NCBI RefSeq assembly: GCF_040784935.1
Contig: NZ_CP160680.1
Location: forward strand, 5,437,802 to 5,501,801
Length of the DNA: 64,000 bases
Source: Lewinella sp. LCG006
GTDB lineage: Bacteria; Bacteroidota; Bacteroidia; Chitinophagales; Saprospiraceae
Direction: 5' to 3'
Positions within the stretch are counted from its first letter, which is position 1; each line of letters opens with the position of its first letter. Shown here piece after piece: positions 16,933 through 25,158 of this stretch. Both the position numbers and the translations under genes were made by a program. The notes beneath the pieces were generated by a model that was not told where the DNA came from, ran no database searches, and saw only the letters and a program-made list of their open reading frames with translations.

Positions 16933-17723
16933 AAGCTGGGAGGTATTAATCCGTTCAAGCGGTTTCCAAAGTTAGTTAGATCAATTTTTTCAGCATTATC
17001 ATTACCTTGGTAGAAGGCAGTAGTACGCTCCTCAATGTTGGTAACGGCAAATTTTACGTGTCCGCTACCGCGTGAACCAGCCCCGCCCAAATAGTCGTCC
17101 TGGACTAACCGGAGTGCTTGAAAAACGGTATCCAATAAAATATTTTCCTGATCAACTTCTTCTTCAAAAACATTTAGAACCATTGACCCTTTGAAGGTAG
17201 TACCCGCCGCGATGCGTTCCATCTGGCGTGGCATGGCTGCTGAGGTGATACGGTCGATTACTGTCTCCGTTTTTATCTCAACCAAATCTCTTTCCTGGTC
17301 TACTGTATCCGATAAAACCATATCCCGAACAATCAAGCGCGAAGGTTGCTGAGTTTTGTGTTTGAAATTATCCAAATCTTTAATGGGTTTACCTGCGTTA
17401 TCATATTCTTGATGTTGCGTGTAACCAAAAAGCTGAGCGGATAATGTACTTGCATCCTGGGTCGGTCCGGTTTGGATATCGCGGCTCATCCGTCTTCCTA
17501 AAGTACCATTACTTAGTTCTATCAACGAACGCATTTTTCCTTTCAGCGAACTTCCTGGAATATATGGTAAACGGGTAATAGGATGTCGTATGATACTGTT
17601 ATCGATTCCTCCGATATTCATATCACTATTCGTTCCTCCGATGTGCAAACCGGTAAGTATTTTGACCTCTATTTCGATTACGACTTTCTTATTAAGTCGA
17701 AGGGTATCAATGTTTTTACTCAT
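16929..17723 (-). CDS. csm3: Csm3, backbone subunit and target-RNA nuclease
   Basis: A 264-residue protein beginning VVIEIEVKILTGLHIGG, followed by NIGGIDNSIIRHPITRLPYI and PGSSLKGKMRSLIEL. Asp41 in GGID corresponds to the catalytic Asp (Asp33 of the Streptococcus thermophilus protein), so target-RNA cleavage should be intact. LGGAGSRGSGHVKF near 215-230 is the Gly-rich loop. Several copies line the crRNA in the complex and cut RNA at 6-nt intervals. It is separated from csm2 by 50 nt and coupled to csm4. Confidence 0.95.
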   Translation of the reverse strand: MSKNIDTLRLNKKVVIEIEVKILTGLHIGGTNSDMNIGGIDNSIIRHPITRLPYIPGSSLKGKMRSLIELSNGTLGRRMSRDIQTGPTQDASTLSAQLFGYTQHQEYDNAGKPIKDLDNFKHKTQQPSRLIVRDMVLSDTVDQERDLVEIKTETVIDRITSAAMPRQMERIAAGTTFKGSMVLNVFEEEVDQENILLDTVFQALRLVQDDYLGGAGSRGSGHVKFAVTNIEERTTAFYQGNDNAEKIDLTNFGNRLNGLIPPSL

Positions 17724-17773
17724 TTTTTCTTTTTTGTCAATTCAAGAAATCTTGCTTATGCAAAATAAATTTA

Positions 17774-18241
17774 TCAATCGCGGCCGCCATGAACTTTATG
17801 GTAAGCGAGAATGGATTCAAAAAAATCGACAAAATTGAAAAAAATTCTATCCACCTCGCTCTCTTTGATTTGATCTTCTTTCATTTTATCGGTTACAGCA
17901 ATGTGAGCTCTTTCCAGCACTTCCTGTAATGACTTAGTACCGTGCGTACCTGCGCGCTTTGCGGCATAGGCCATTTTAGGTCTGAGCATCAAAAAGTCTT
18001 TCTTATTCCCTACTAAACTTCCTTCGGGCAGACTTACTCGACTGGCAATTCTTTTCACTTCACTAAAAATTATTCGAATTTGACTTGTAGTCAACCTATT
18101 ATCTACTAATTCTTTAGCAAATTTATCCGTGAAAGCGATTGTCTCGTCTTCGAAATCCGTTTGTATCCATCCATCGATTCTTTTCAATGCATCGGGAGTT
18201 GCTACAGTAGCAGATTCACGTTTTTTATTGTTATAAGGCAT
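17774..18241 (-). CDS. csm2: Csm2, small subunit of the type III-A complex
   Basis: A 155-residue helical protein: LTTSQIRIIFSEVKRIA (about 59-75), LRPKMAYAAKR (about 84-94) and the C-terminal FFNFVDFFESILAYHK are the usual Csm2 elements. It forms the belly filament against Csm3. It overlaps the end of cas10 by 11 nt. Its presence, with Csm5, marks the system as III-A rather than III-B. Confidence 0.92.
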   Translation of the reverse strand: MPYNNKKRESATVATPDALKRIDGWIQTDFEDETIAFTDKFAKELVDNRLTTSQIRIIFSEVKRIASRVSLPEGSLVGNKKDFLMLRPKMAYAAKRAGTHGTKSLQEVLERAHIAVTDKMKEDQIKESEVDRIFFNFVDFFESILAYHKVHGGRD

Positions 18242-20771
18242 CGTTTCGGTTATTATGTTCTTGATTTAAAATAGCACTTTCCGTACGCCGATCTAGTTCG
18301 GCCAATCTTGCTGTGAGCGCAAGTAGGGATAGAGGGGTGTGGTGTAATGAAGACGTCAATCTCCGATCCCAAATATTTCCTACCAGTACAAATTGCTTAA
18401 TCAGCTCAAGGAAGGTTTTTTCCGCATATTGCGACCTCTTCGATAAACGACTTTGTAGTTGCCCAAGTGCATAGGATGCCTGCCAGTGCCAGGCAAATTT
18501 GTTATGGCTGATTATACCACTTTCAAGTTCGCGCAATGTGTACAAATTACGCAGTATGCTTATTGGTATTCCATCAGGATTATGCTTTCCGCGTAATTGA
18601 GTTTTGAGCTTAAGAAATAATTGCTCTAACAAGGCGAATTCATCCGTCCAGGTATCATCAGTACAGGTGTCATCCTGCTTTTGCACTTCGCTCCAGCGAA
18701 GAGTATTTCCTAAAACAGTGAAGGCGTTTTTTTCATGATCCTTTTTTTCTATTGATCCTTTTGATGTTTTGCTGGAAGTCGTTATTGTGTAATCCTTACT
18801 CTGTTTTTCTGCTTTACCCGCTATATCTGCGGCCTTCATCACGGGATACTTATGCGTGACTACTACCATTCCTCCGGATATGCTGATAGCCGGATTAAAC
18901 CCGGTCCATCTAGCAAAATCGCGATTAATTGATCTGGCAAAGTGATAGATTTTATCCCAGCGACCGATTACAAACAAATCATCCCCACCGGCGTAGATAA
19001 TCTGTGTTGTGTCATAACGATAGTCCTGCACCCACAACTTGTTGAGATAGCCCTTGAAGAAATAATCCATGTTTCTACTTAGGGTAGCGTGATTGGCAAG
19101 GCAAGTTTGACTAACTGGTACTCCCTCCCTAAATAAACGTCCGAGGTTGTCGACATCCATGCGTAGTACACCTAGCCGTTTAAAATCCAACTCCGACTTT
19201 ACGTAATCTTCACCCCCGTATTCCAAACGGTCCTTTTCCACGTTACCCGCCATCTCTGAAAAGGTCTTAGGTACGACTAAGTAAGCTGAATTTGGATGCA
19301 AGGGTAGAAGTGTCGTAGGGCCTTCGTTTCCACCGTAGAGATGAAACTGAAATTTCCATTTTGGTGGAATTTTCCACTCAGGAAGCGAGAACTCATTGAT
19401 TTGCAAAATCGTTAATGGGATGCTTCTGAGTTGCTCGAAATGCTCGTCTAAATCAGCAGATGTTAATAAATAATTATAGATTTCTAGCTTACCAACCCTA
19501 GTATGAACGGGCATCCAACGAGGAATATATATCCTACCAAGTTCATCTACCTGTTTCGTAGTCTTGATCCAATAGTTAAACCCTTTCAAGCGTTGTCCGA
19601 GTATTACTTGAGTAGCAGAATTATAAGAAATCAAGTTTTTCCCGCTTGCAATTTCCTCTTTAGATGCTCCCCGAATATCTTCGATATTATTGGGGTCGAA
19701 ATAGCACGCTCTTTCTTTTCTCACATCATCTGTGAGTTCTTGAACAGGAATTTCTTCACCGGTTATTACATCACGAGGACTTATACCTCCTTTTTCTACC
19801 TCTTCAGGATCAAACAAAGTCGAATATTCCTCTACCTGCTTTTTGAAGGGCTGCTGCTTTTTCTTCCTTTGCTGACTTCCAATTTCACTAAACATCTCTC
19901 TCAAGGTGTCACCTCTTCCAAAGACTGTAGTGCCAAAAGCAAAAGTGATCGTAGTTTTATGCTGTTCGAATAATGCTTTACTGATCTCTTCTTCAAACTG
20001 TCTGATCTTTTCTCTTACTTCCTCAGTATTCGGCACAATAAGAAGAAAGTTTCCACCCGAATCATACACAATGTTTCCCTGATATAAATCTAATCTATCA
20101 AGTAAGTCCTCAATAATATTATTGACCAGTATATAAAGATAAAAGGACCGCCCCTTTAAATTACGAGAAGCGTTTTTACTAACAATATCGTACAAAAATT
20201 TCTGGATACCAGAAACATCACCACCCAGCATGAGCACCTTGTTGTTGACTTTATCACCACCCTTAGCGAGCGCTATAACAACTCCTGCTCGCAGACGGGC
20301 AAGATCATAGTAGCAAACAGTATCACGTTCTATGTAATCACAGGGAATTGTTGCCGTATACTTATGGAGCAGTTGAAGTACCATCTCACCTCCATATTTA
20401 TCTGCCATTTCAGCGAACGGAGCAGCTGCTTTGATGAACTCGGCCCATAGCTCATCAAATGGTTGTGCCTCCACATCTTTGATCGGAAAAAAATCGTCAT
20501 TTAATAGCATTTCTGCCGGTTGAAACCAATAGTTAGCCTTCGGCGGGTCATACTTAGGAAGTCGCAATAAAGAAAAAATAGATCGTAGTGCAGTAACTTT
20601 TTCACTTCGCTCTAATTCAGTTCCTAACACCATCCTGTTAGCCAAACGACAAAGCTCAGGCCAATCAGCTGGTATTTCTTGCGAACCCAACAATTCCTGC
20701 TTTACCATAGCTGGTGCATCATACAACAATGCAAATAAATACAAGCGATCCAACGATAGTGAATCAGACAT
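18231..20771 (-). CDS. cas10: Cas10/Csm1 with intact cyclase site and degenerate HD domain
   Basis: An 846-residue protein. The palm GGDD lies near residue 594 (YAGGDDLFVIGRWD) with the partner Asp pair in LGVLRMDVDNLGRLF, so cyclic oligoadenylate synthesis is expected. The N-terminus reads LYLFALLYDAPAMVKQ where an active Csm1 has an HD followed by IGK-type residues: His is Tyr, and no second HD histidine set is evident, so the DNase is probably lost. The Zn-binding cysteine cluster is also absent (only one Cys around ERACYFDP). LRMDVDNLG and the helical C-domain are normal. It is the first gene of the operon. The system thus appears tuned to RNA cleavage plus second-messenger signalling. 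Confidence 0.95.
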   Translation of the reverse strand: MSDSLSLDRLYLFALLYDAPAMVKQELLGSQEIPADWPELCRLANRMVLGTELERSEKVTALRSIFSLLRLPKYDPPKANYWFQPAEMLLNDDFFPIKDVEAQPFDELWAEFIKAAAPFAEMADKYGGEMVLQLLHKYTATIPCDYIERDTVCYYDLARLRAGVVIALAKGGDKVNNKVLMLGGDVSGIQKFLYDIVSKNASRNLKGRSFYLYILVNNIIEDLLDRLDLYQGNIVYDSGGNFLLIVPNTEEVREKIRQFEEEISKALFEQHKTTITFAFGTTVFGRGDTLREMFSEIGSQQRKKKQQPFKKQVEEYSTLFDPEEVEKGGISPRDVITGEEIPVQELTDDVRKERACYFDPNNIEDIRGASKEEIASGKNLISYNSATQVILGQRLKGFNYWIKTTKQVDELGRIYIPRWMPVHTRVGKLEIYNYLLTSADLDEHFEQLRSIPLTILQINEFSLPEWKIPPKWKFQFHLYGGNEGPTTLLPLHPNSAYLVVPKTFSEMAGNVEKDRLEYGGEDYVKSELDFKRLGVLRMDVDNLGRLFREGVPVSQTCLANHATLSRNMDYFFKGYLNKLWVQDYRYDTTQIIYAGGDDLFVIGRWDKIYHFARSINRDFARWTGFNPAISISGGMVVVTHKYPVMKAADIAGKAEKQSKDYTITTSSKTSKGSIEKKDHEKNAFTVLGNTLRWSEVQKQDDTCTDDTWTDEFALLEQLFLKLKTQLRGKHNPDGIPISILRNLYTLRELESGIISHNKFAWHWQASYALGQLQSRLSKRSQYAEKTFLELIKQFVLVGNIWDRRLTSSLHHTPLSLLALTARLAELDRRTESAILNQEHNNRNDAL

Positions 20772-21117
20772 CCAGTAAATAATTTAGGAGCCAGCTTTGC
20801 TAAAAGCAAATCAGCAAGTAATTTAATAACAATCGGCAACCTCCCAGGTAAGGCCAAAATAAGAGTGGAAAAGCGATAGAGTAACCGCTTGTACTCAAAT
20901 GTAAAGCATAAAATCAAAAAAAACAAACGAAAGAAAGAATAATACCGAATTAAGTGCCGTTTTGAAAAAGATTAGTAAAAAGTACTAATTAGTGATGACA
21001 TTTTAATTGGCTTGCAACCACTAGGTAATATACATAAGGCTATGGCACTCACGTGATCCATAACCCTGCTTCGACTTCGGTCGTAGCTACAATACCCCTC
21101 ACGGGGCCATTGCCATT
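20772..21117. promoter_or_regulatory. Divergent intergenic region with two hairpins before the sigma-like gene
   Basis: It separates cas10 (minus) from the sigma-like gene (plus). Just before the latter's ATG (21118) lie GCTTCGAC-TTCG-GTCGTAGC (21068-21087, a UUCG-capped stem with one mismatch) and CCCC-TCAC-GGGG (21095-21106). They would fold in the 5' UTR a few bases before the start codon, so they may control translation. Promoters for both directions are expected here but none is clear. Confidence 0.45.
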
Positions 21118-21648
21118 ATGGATACTTCATTGATATTGCTTACGTCTAGCGTAGCTTTAGATCGATTTTATCATCGCTTACACATGAAAGCTTATCGTCT
21201 GTTACTCAAACCTCACGAATCTCATTTGGAAGACGCTTTGCACAGTGCTGTACAAGATGGTATTCTTATTTTTCTGGATAAGCTAAGTAGTATGACAGAC
21301 ACTATTGAATACCCGGAAGCATTTGCTTTTGAAATCATCAAGCGTAACTATTGGGATAAGCGACGTAAGGCTATGCGTTGTCTAAATGAAAATCTGTTAT
21401 GTTTGATCACATTTCGTGATCGTCAACGTTATCTTAATGCTGAAGTACTTTTTGATTCTTTACCTGAACCGCAGCTTTTACATTGGTTCCATCAACTTTC
21501 TCCGCGTGACCAAAGAATCCTGAATCTTCGCTGTCAGGGCTACCAAGATGACGAAGTAGCGGCTCAATTAGGCCTTAGCTATGGAGGAGTGCGAAATATT
21601 TTCTCAAGACTTTTAACTCAAGCAAGAGAATTAGTCAAAAGAGCATAA
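21118..21648 (+). CDS. Sigma-70 family (ECF-like) regulator
   Basis: A 176-residue protein. The C-terminal region 4-like HTH reads LSPRDQRILNLRCQGYQDDE, then VAAQLGLSYGGVRNIFSRLL (about 124-165). The N-terminal part (about 30-90) is helical, compatible with a region 2 (SAVQDGILIFLDKL, YPEAFAFEIIKRNYWDKRRK). It is divergently transcribed from cas10 and convergent with the CARF nuclease. Sigma-like proteins are known companions of type III-E loci, where they are sequestered by an ancillary protein; here the analogy is only positional. It could drive the csm operon or a stress response. It might instead be a general ECF sigma factor. Confidence 0.65.
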   Translation: MDTSLILLTSSVALDRFYHRLHMKAYRLLLKPHESHLEDALHSAVQDGILIFLDKLSSMTDTIEYPEAFAFEIIKRNYWDKRRKAMRCLNENLLCLITFRDRQRYLNAEVLFDSLPEPQLLHWFHQLSPRDQRILNLRCQGYQDDEVAAQLGLSYGGVRNIFSRLLTQARELVKRA

Positions 21649-21713
21649 GTCCAAAATTATTATAATGAATATTCTAAAAACATCTAACGATTTTAGATTT
21701 CATAAATAACAGC

Positions 21714-22889
21714 TTATTTTAATAATAGTGACACCCATACCTCAGGGCCTTCAACTAAAAGTGTGCGGTCAATGATCTTTACATTTAACAGATCGGCTTC
21801 ACGAGCGAAGTGATTCTGTATTGTACCACCTTTGTGTTTACGAAGTTTTCCTGTTAATGTGATAAGTACAGTTTGAACATGAAAACCATAATCGCGTTTT
21901 AATGCCGCTAAACGGAACAAGGCATTATTAAAATTGACTTTAATTTGTTGCCCTTGTGCTTTTCCTAGCCCTATTTTAGCTTCTATCACGTATAGCTTAT
22001 TCCTGTAACAAAAGAGTAAATCAAATTCGTGATTTCTGCCAGCCAGACGCTCACCATCATTTGCAGGGTATAATTTCCAACCATGTACACATTCCAGACT
22101 GGACAATTTCAATTGCCCTATTATCATACGCATTAGATAGTGTTCAAGCCATAAAGATTGTAAATATTGTACTTCCGAAGCGTTTAGTAGTTGCTTTGTT
22201 TGTGGCGTAAAGTGCAAATGTTTCAACCAATTTTCTAGCCAGACTAAATGGTCATAAGATACGCCGAGTTCACCATTGATCATTCTCATTTCTTTCGTTA
22301 ACTCGTACCCAAGGGCTAATGTCGATTTTTTTATACTGGTAATCGGCTGCTTGCCATCTAAAACATCTTGTAATAGTTGTTTTTCGGTAGCTGGATTAGA
22401 CTGATAACCATAGGATGGCTTCTCGTAGGCTATGCCATATGCCTCTAGGTAAGTTTTTACCGAAAAGCTATAATTTAGGGCATAATCTCCAATATATTCA
22501 GAGGGATGAACTACACGATAAGTATTTACACCGGAAAGCACGTATAGGATTTTTGCTTTAATTGTTTTTTGAATAAAAAAAGACCACGCACCGGCACCAA
22601 TCATTTTTGTACTACCAGTTAAACTGACTATATACCTGTTGTCTTGGTTGTGAGAACTTGATAGTATTGATGCAACCCGAATGGGATCGTCAGGTGGAAC
22701 AATAAAAACTGACAAGCAATCCCTCTTTATTTTGGTTGCTTTTAATAAATGTTCAGTTCTTCCTTGCTTCTCCATTTTTTCTGTCGATATAAACCAGTAT
22801 TTATCAACATGTGAAAAATCCGGTTCCAACAAAACCAAAGCATTAGGTGCAGCTTGTTCTCCTACCAGAATCACTAATATTTCTGTCAT
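21714..22889 (-). CDS. Card1/Can2-like CARF nuclease (DUF1887 type)
   Basis: About 391 residues from the ATG at 22889, chosen over an upstream in-frame ATG (22925) because the CARF fold starts EILVILVGEQAAPNALVLL. The ligand loop YIVSLTGSTKMIGAGAWSFF is the CARF motif. The C-terminal PD-(D/E)XK site is HEFDLLFCYRNKLYVIEAKIG-like, with Asp, then E-x-K, near residues 290-305. Characterised relatives are activated by cyclic tetra-adenylate and degrade DNA and/or RNA. It is the clearest receiver for messenger made by the Cas10 encoded next door, and it replaces the more common Csm6. It ends 65 bp from the sigma-like gene stop (convergent). Confidence 0.9.
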   Translation of the reverse strand: MTEILVILVGEQAAPNALVLLEPDFSHVDKYWFISTEKMEKQGRTEHLLKATKIKRDCLSVFIVPPDDPIRVASILSSSHNQDNRYIVSLTGSTKMIGAGAWSFFIQKTIKAKILYVLSGVNTYRVVHPSEYIGDYALNYSFSVKTYLEAYGIAYEKPSYGYQSNPATEKQLLQDVLDGKQPITSIKKSTLALGYELTKEMRMINGELGVSYDHLVWLENWLKHLHFTPQTKQLLNASEVQYLQSLWLEHYLMRMIIGQLKLSSLECVHGWKLYPANDGERLAGRNHEFDLLFCYRNKLYVIEAKIGLGKAQGQQIKVNFNNALFRLAALKRDYGFHVQTVLITLTGKLRKHKGGTIQNHFAREADLLNVKIIDRTLLVEGPEVWVSLLLK

Positions 22890-23034
22890 GATGCTAATTG
22901 AATTTTTTAAACAGGTTATCTGCAATAGTATCAGATAAAATCCTTACATAGTTTCACTTTGGATGATTGAAAATTTTATCCCATTCTACGAGAAGTTGTA
23001 TAACTTTGTTCTTTATAATTTATTAAGCACTGCT

Positions 23035-23400
23035 ATGGGCGATTATTATATTGGGCTAGACGGAGACAGCATAGGCCGAATAATTGAATCTTTTCTAATT
23101 TCAGGAGAGGAAGCAAAGGTTGTTAAATTTAGCCAATCAATCTCCATGGTATTAGAAGAAATAAAAACTAGAGTTATTGAGCTTAATGGCAGAGTTCTGT
23201 TTTGCTCAGGGGATAGTATTTTATTTTATGGTAAATTCGACATGCCTTTTTGTAGTTCTCTCTTGAAAAGTTTCAAGAGTAGAACAAATTGTAGTGCATC
23301 CATTGGAATAGGGAAAACACTTCCTGATGTTTACCTAGGACTTAAGCTAGCTAAATCGAGAGGAGGAAATCAGGCCGTAGTTTATCCCATTGAATTATAG
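23035..23400 (+). CDS. Minimal CRISPR-polymerase-like (mCpol) cyclase
   Basis: A small palm-domain protein, about 121 residues from the ATG at 23035. An upstream in-frame ATG at 22963 would add 24 residues not expected for the fold. The first metal motif is YYIGLDGDSIGRIIE, then a helix LISGEEAKVVKFSQSISMVL and the hairpin GRVLFCSGDSILFYG, the counterpart of (G)GDD in Cas10 and mCpol. SIGIGKTLPDVYLGLKLAK follows as in Cas10 palms. The second motif is SGDS, keeping the first Asp but losing the last. mCpols were predicted to make nucleotide signals and operate in Panoptes-type defence. Here it is followed after 9 nt by a CARF-like/EAD partner. Activity is not certain given SGDS. Confidence 0.7.
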   Translation: MGDYYIGLDGDSIGRIIESFLISGEEAKVVKFSQSISMVLEEIKTRVIELNGRVLFCSGDSILFYGKFDMPFCSSLLKSFKSRTNCSASIGIGKTLPDVYLGLKLAKSRGGNQAVVYPIEL

Positions 23401-23409
23401 TCGCGTCCA

Positions 23410-24318
23410 ATGAAAAAGAATATTTTCATTTTTACAGCTCATGGGTTGTCACCTGATTTATATATTAATATTATTACCCACTTGTTTGTGCAATATGGGA
23501 AGTCATTAGTAGAGTGTATTACTCTTCTAAAGATTGCCTATGAAGGAGATTCAAAAAAAGAACTCCGAGACGAACTTATTATCATTCGGGAGAATATATC
23601 CATACAAATCCAAAATCTCATCAATAGTAAAGTACGAAAATGGGATAGAAAAATAAATGACTGGGAAAAATCATCAGAAGGTTTCGATTATATCAAATTA
23701 AATAGACAATTTTTACATTCCTATCTGGAAGTAAGTGCTTGGTTGGATGAAAACGAAATAGTAACAAAAGTAGAAAGTTCAGCAACATTAGATCAGTATT
23801 TAGAAAATCAAGCGAGTAACCGAAATTATGACAATATTTTTGATCTAACAGGAGCACCTAAAAAAGATTTTGTCACCATTTCTTTAGCACTCCTTTATCA
23901 AAAAAGTTACCTACATATTTTTGAAGTCTTAAGAGATTTTGGCTCATTTAAGCACCAGTTGATTCATGAGTATATAGATAATGATCAAAATAATCTCTAT
24001 AAGTACCATGATCTTAATTTACCCAATTACAAGGTTAGTAAAAATTACACTGACTTGATGAGTCAAAAAGAAAAATGGAAAGAAATGATTGCCAATGGTA
24101 TTAGTATAGTTGAAATAATCGATACAATTAAGAAAGACCTTTCCGAGTTGCCAAATGCTGAGATTTTTCAAGAAAAATCAAAAGAATTAATTGCACTTAG
24201 GAGACGAGTAATCGATATTGAACAAAATAGAAGCAAGGAATTGATAACACGTAAAGAAGCTAAGACCGAGACTAACAATCTTCTGGATAATCTACAAGAA
24301 GAGATAAGACAGATATAA
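23410..24318 (+). CDS. CARF-like sensor with C-terminal EAD-like domain, mCpol partner
   Basis: A 302-residue protein, 9 nt after the mCpol-like gene. It begins NIFIFTAHGLSPDLYINIIT (first beta strand and helix). YDNIFDLTGAPKKDFVTISL near 155-174 matches the CARF/Rossmannoid TG(G)-x-K ligand loop, as does FVTISLALLYQKSYLHIFEV after it. The last 70 residues are helical and resemble an EAD11-type domain (ELIALRRRVIDIE, LITRKEA, TNNLLDNLQEEI), aligning without gaps to the EAD frame at 9695-9955. No nuclease, protease or membrane effector is seen in this protein, so it should act through a partner, plausibly that EAD protein. Assignments are by eye. Confidence 0.6.
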   Translation: MKKNIFIFTAHGLSPDLYINIITHLFVQYGKSLVECITLLKIAYEGDSKKELRDELIIIRENISIQIQNLINSKVRKWDRKINDWEKSSEGFDYIKLNRQFLHSYLEVSAWLDENEIVTKVESSATLDQYLENQASNRNYDNIFDLTGAPKKDFVTISLALLYQKSYLHIFEVLRDFGSFKHQLIHEYIDNDQNNLYKYHDLNLPNYKVSKNYTDLMSQKEKWKEMIANGISIVEIIDTIKKDLSELPNAEIFQEKSKELIALRRRVIDIEQNRSKELITRKEAKTETNNLLDNLQEEIRQI

Positions 24319-24353
24319 AAAGCTGAGGTACTCCTCCCCAAGAGAAAACTCTT

Positions 24354-25070
24354 CTACTTCTGTCGTACACCCCGCAGCGGCCGCACCACTCCCAAACCTA
24401 ACTGTGCACCACGCCCCAGACCAAGAAACTCGGGAATGAAAAGATTGGTACGGAATTGCAGGTCAAAGCTGGCTTGGAAAATACCTCCCAATCTGCTTTT
24501 CTTTTCTTTGCCGACACGGAGCTGATCGAGGGTTAAAGGCTCTCTGGCTGGCCAGTTCATGCGGTCGGCCAATTCGCTGAGGTGAAACAATAGATGGCTT
24601 TGCAAGAGCGCGTTTTTATCAGCGAGAGAGCGCGCTTGTTGATAGGAGGTGTAAGCTTGGGATCGGAACGGGGTATACCCGAAAAGCAAGTAGGTGTATT
24701 TCTTTTTGCCGTAATCGGCCTGGAAGCGATGTTCGCGCTGGCGAAGGAGCAGGTTTTTTAAGGCCAGTGAGGTGATCGGGGAGAAAGCTGCCTGACCCAG
24801 GCAAACCTCCATCAGCATGAGGACCTGGCGACCCGCATAAGTGCCGATTTTAAACTCCTGCCAGTCGTTTGCGAAAAAGGAAGACCCCGCGGCGGTAGGC
24901 GTCCCCCGACCGGGCGCGTTGAGGGCCTTCTCTAGTGTTTGGATGCCCGCCGCAAGGGTGGCTTGCGTGCAGGGAATGTTCCAGTGTGTTTGACGTACGA
25001 ATAATGGGGACACGTTTATTCTTTTGATCTGCTGCAAAACTAAGGGGGATAAGGGCCTGTTTTTTGCCAA
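24354..25070 (-). CDS. cas6: Third Cas6-like protein
   Basis: A 238-residue protein whose C-terminus SFDLQFRTNLFIPEFLGLGR and GAQLGLGVVRPL parallels AFDLEFRTQLFLPSGIGIGK of the cas6b genes, including the Gly-rich loop, although the loop His is Gln/Leu-like here (GAQLGLG for GVSHGFG). The N-terminal half lacks the WRGA..HNH..YRYPLIQYR block. It may be an inactive or differently acting Cas6, or a Cas6 of another class for which only the RNA-binding half is similar. It is monocistronic and convergent with the mCpol operon, with AAGAG-AAAA-CTCTT (about 24340-24353) between them. Confidence 0.6.
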   Translation of the reverse strand: MAKNRPLSPLVLQQIKRINVSPLFVRQTHWNIPCTQATLAAGIQTLEKALNAPGRGTPTAAGSSFFANDWQEFKIGTYAGRQVLMLMEVCLGQAAFSPITSLALKNLLLRQREHRFQADYGKKKYTYLLFGYTPFRSQAYTSYQQARSLADKNALLQSHLLFHLSELADRMNWPAREPLTLDQLRVGKEKKSRLGGIFQASFDLQFRTNLFIPEFLGLGRGAQLGLGVVRPLRGVRQK

Positions 25071-25158
25071 AAAAATTAAGAAATACGAGTTAATTATAGC
25101 ATATTTGATTCTTAAACAGGTTTTAAATAGCTAATTATCAAATAATTAAAAATTTATA

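Noticed and set aside
20702-20926. Minus-strand frame upstream of cas10
   Set aside because: It overlaps the cas10 start in another frame and has no family features.
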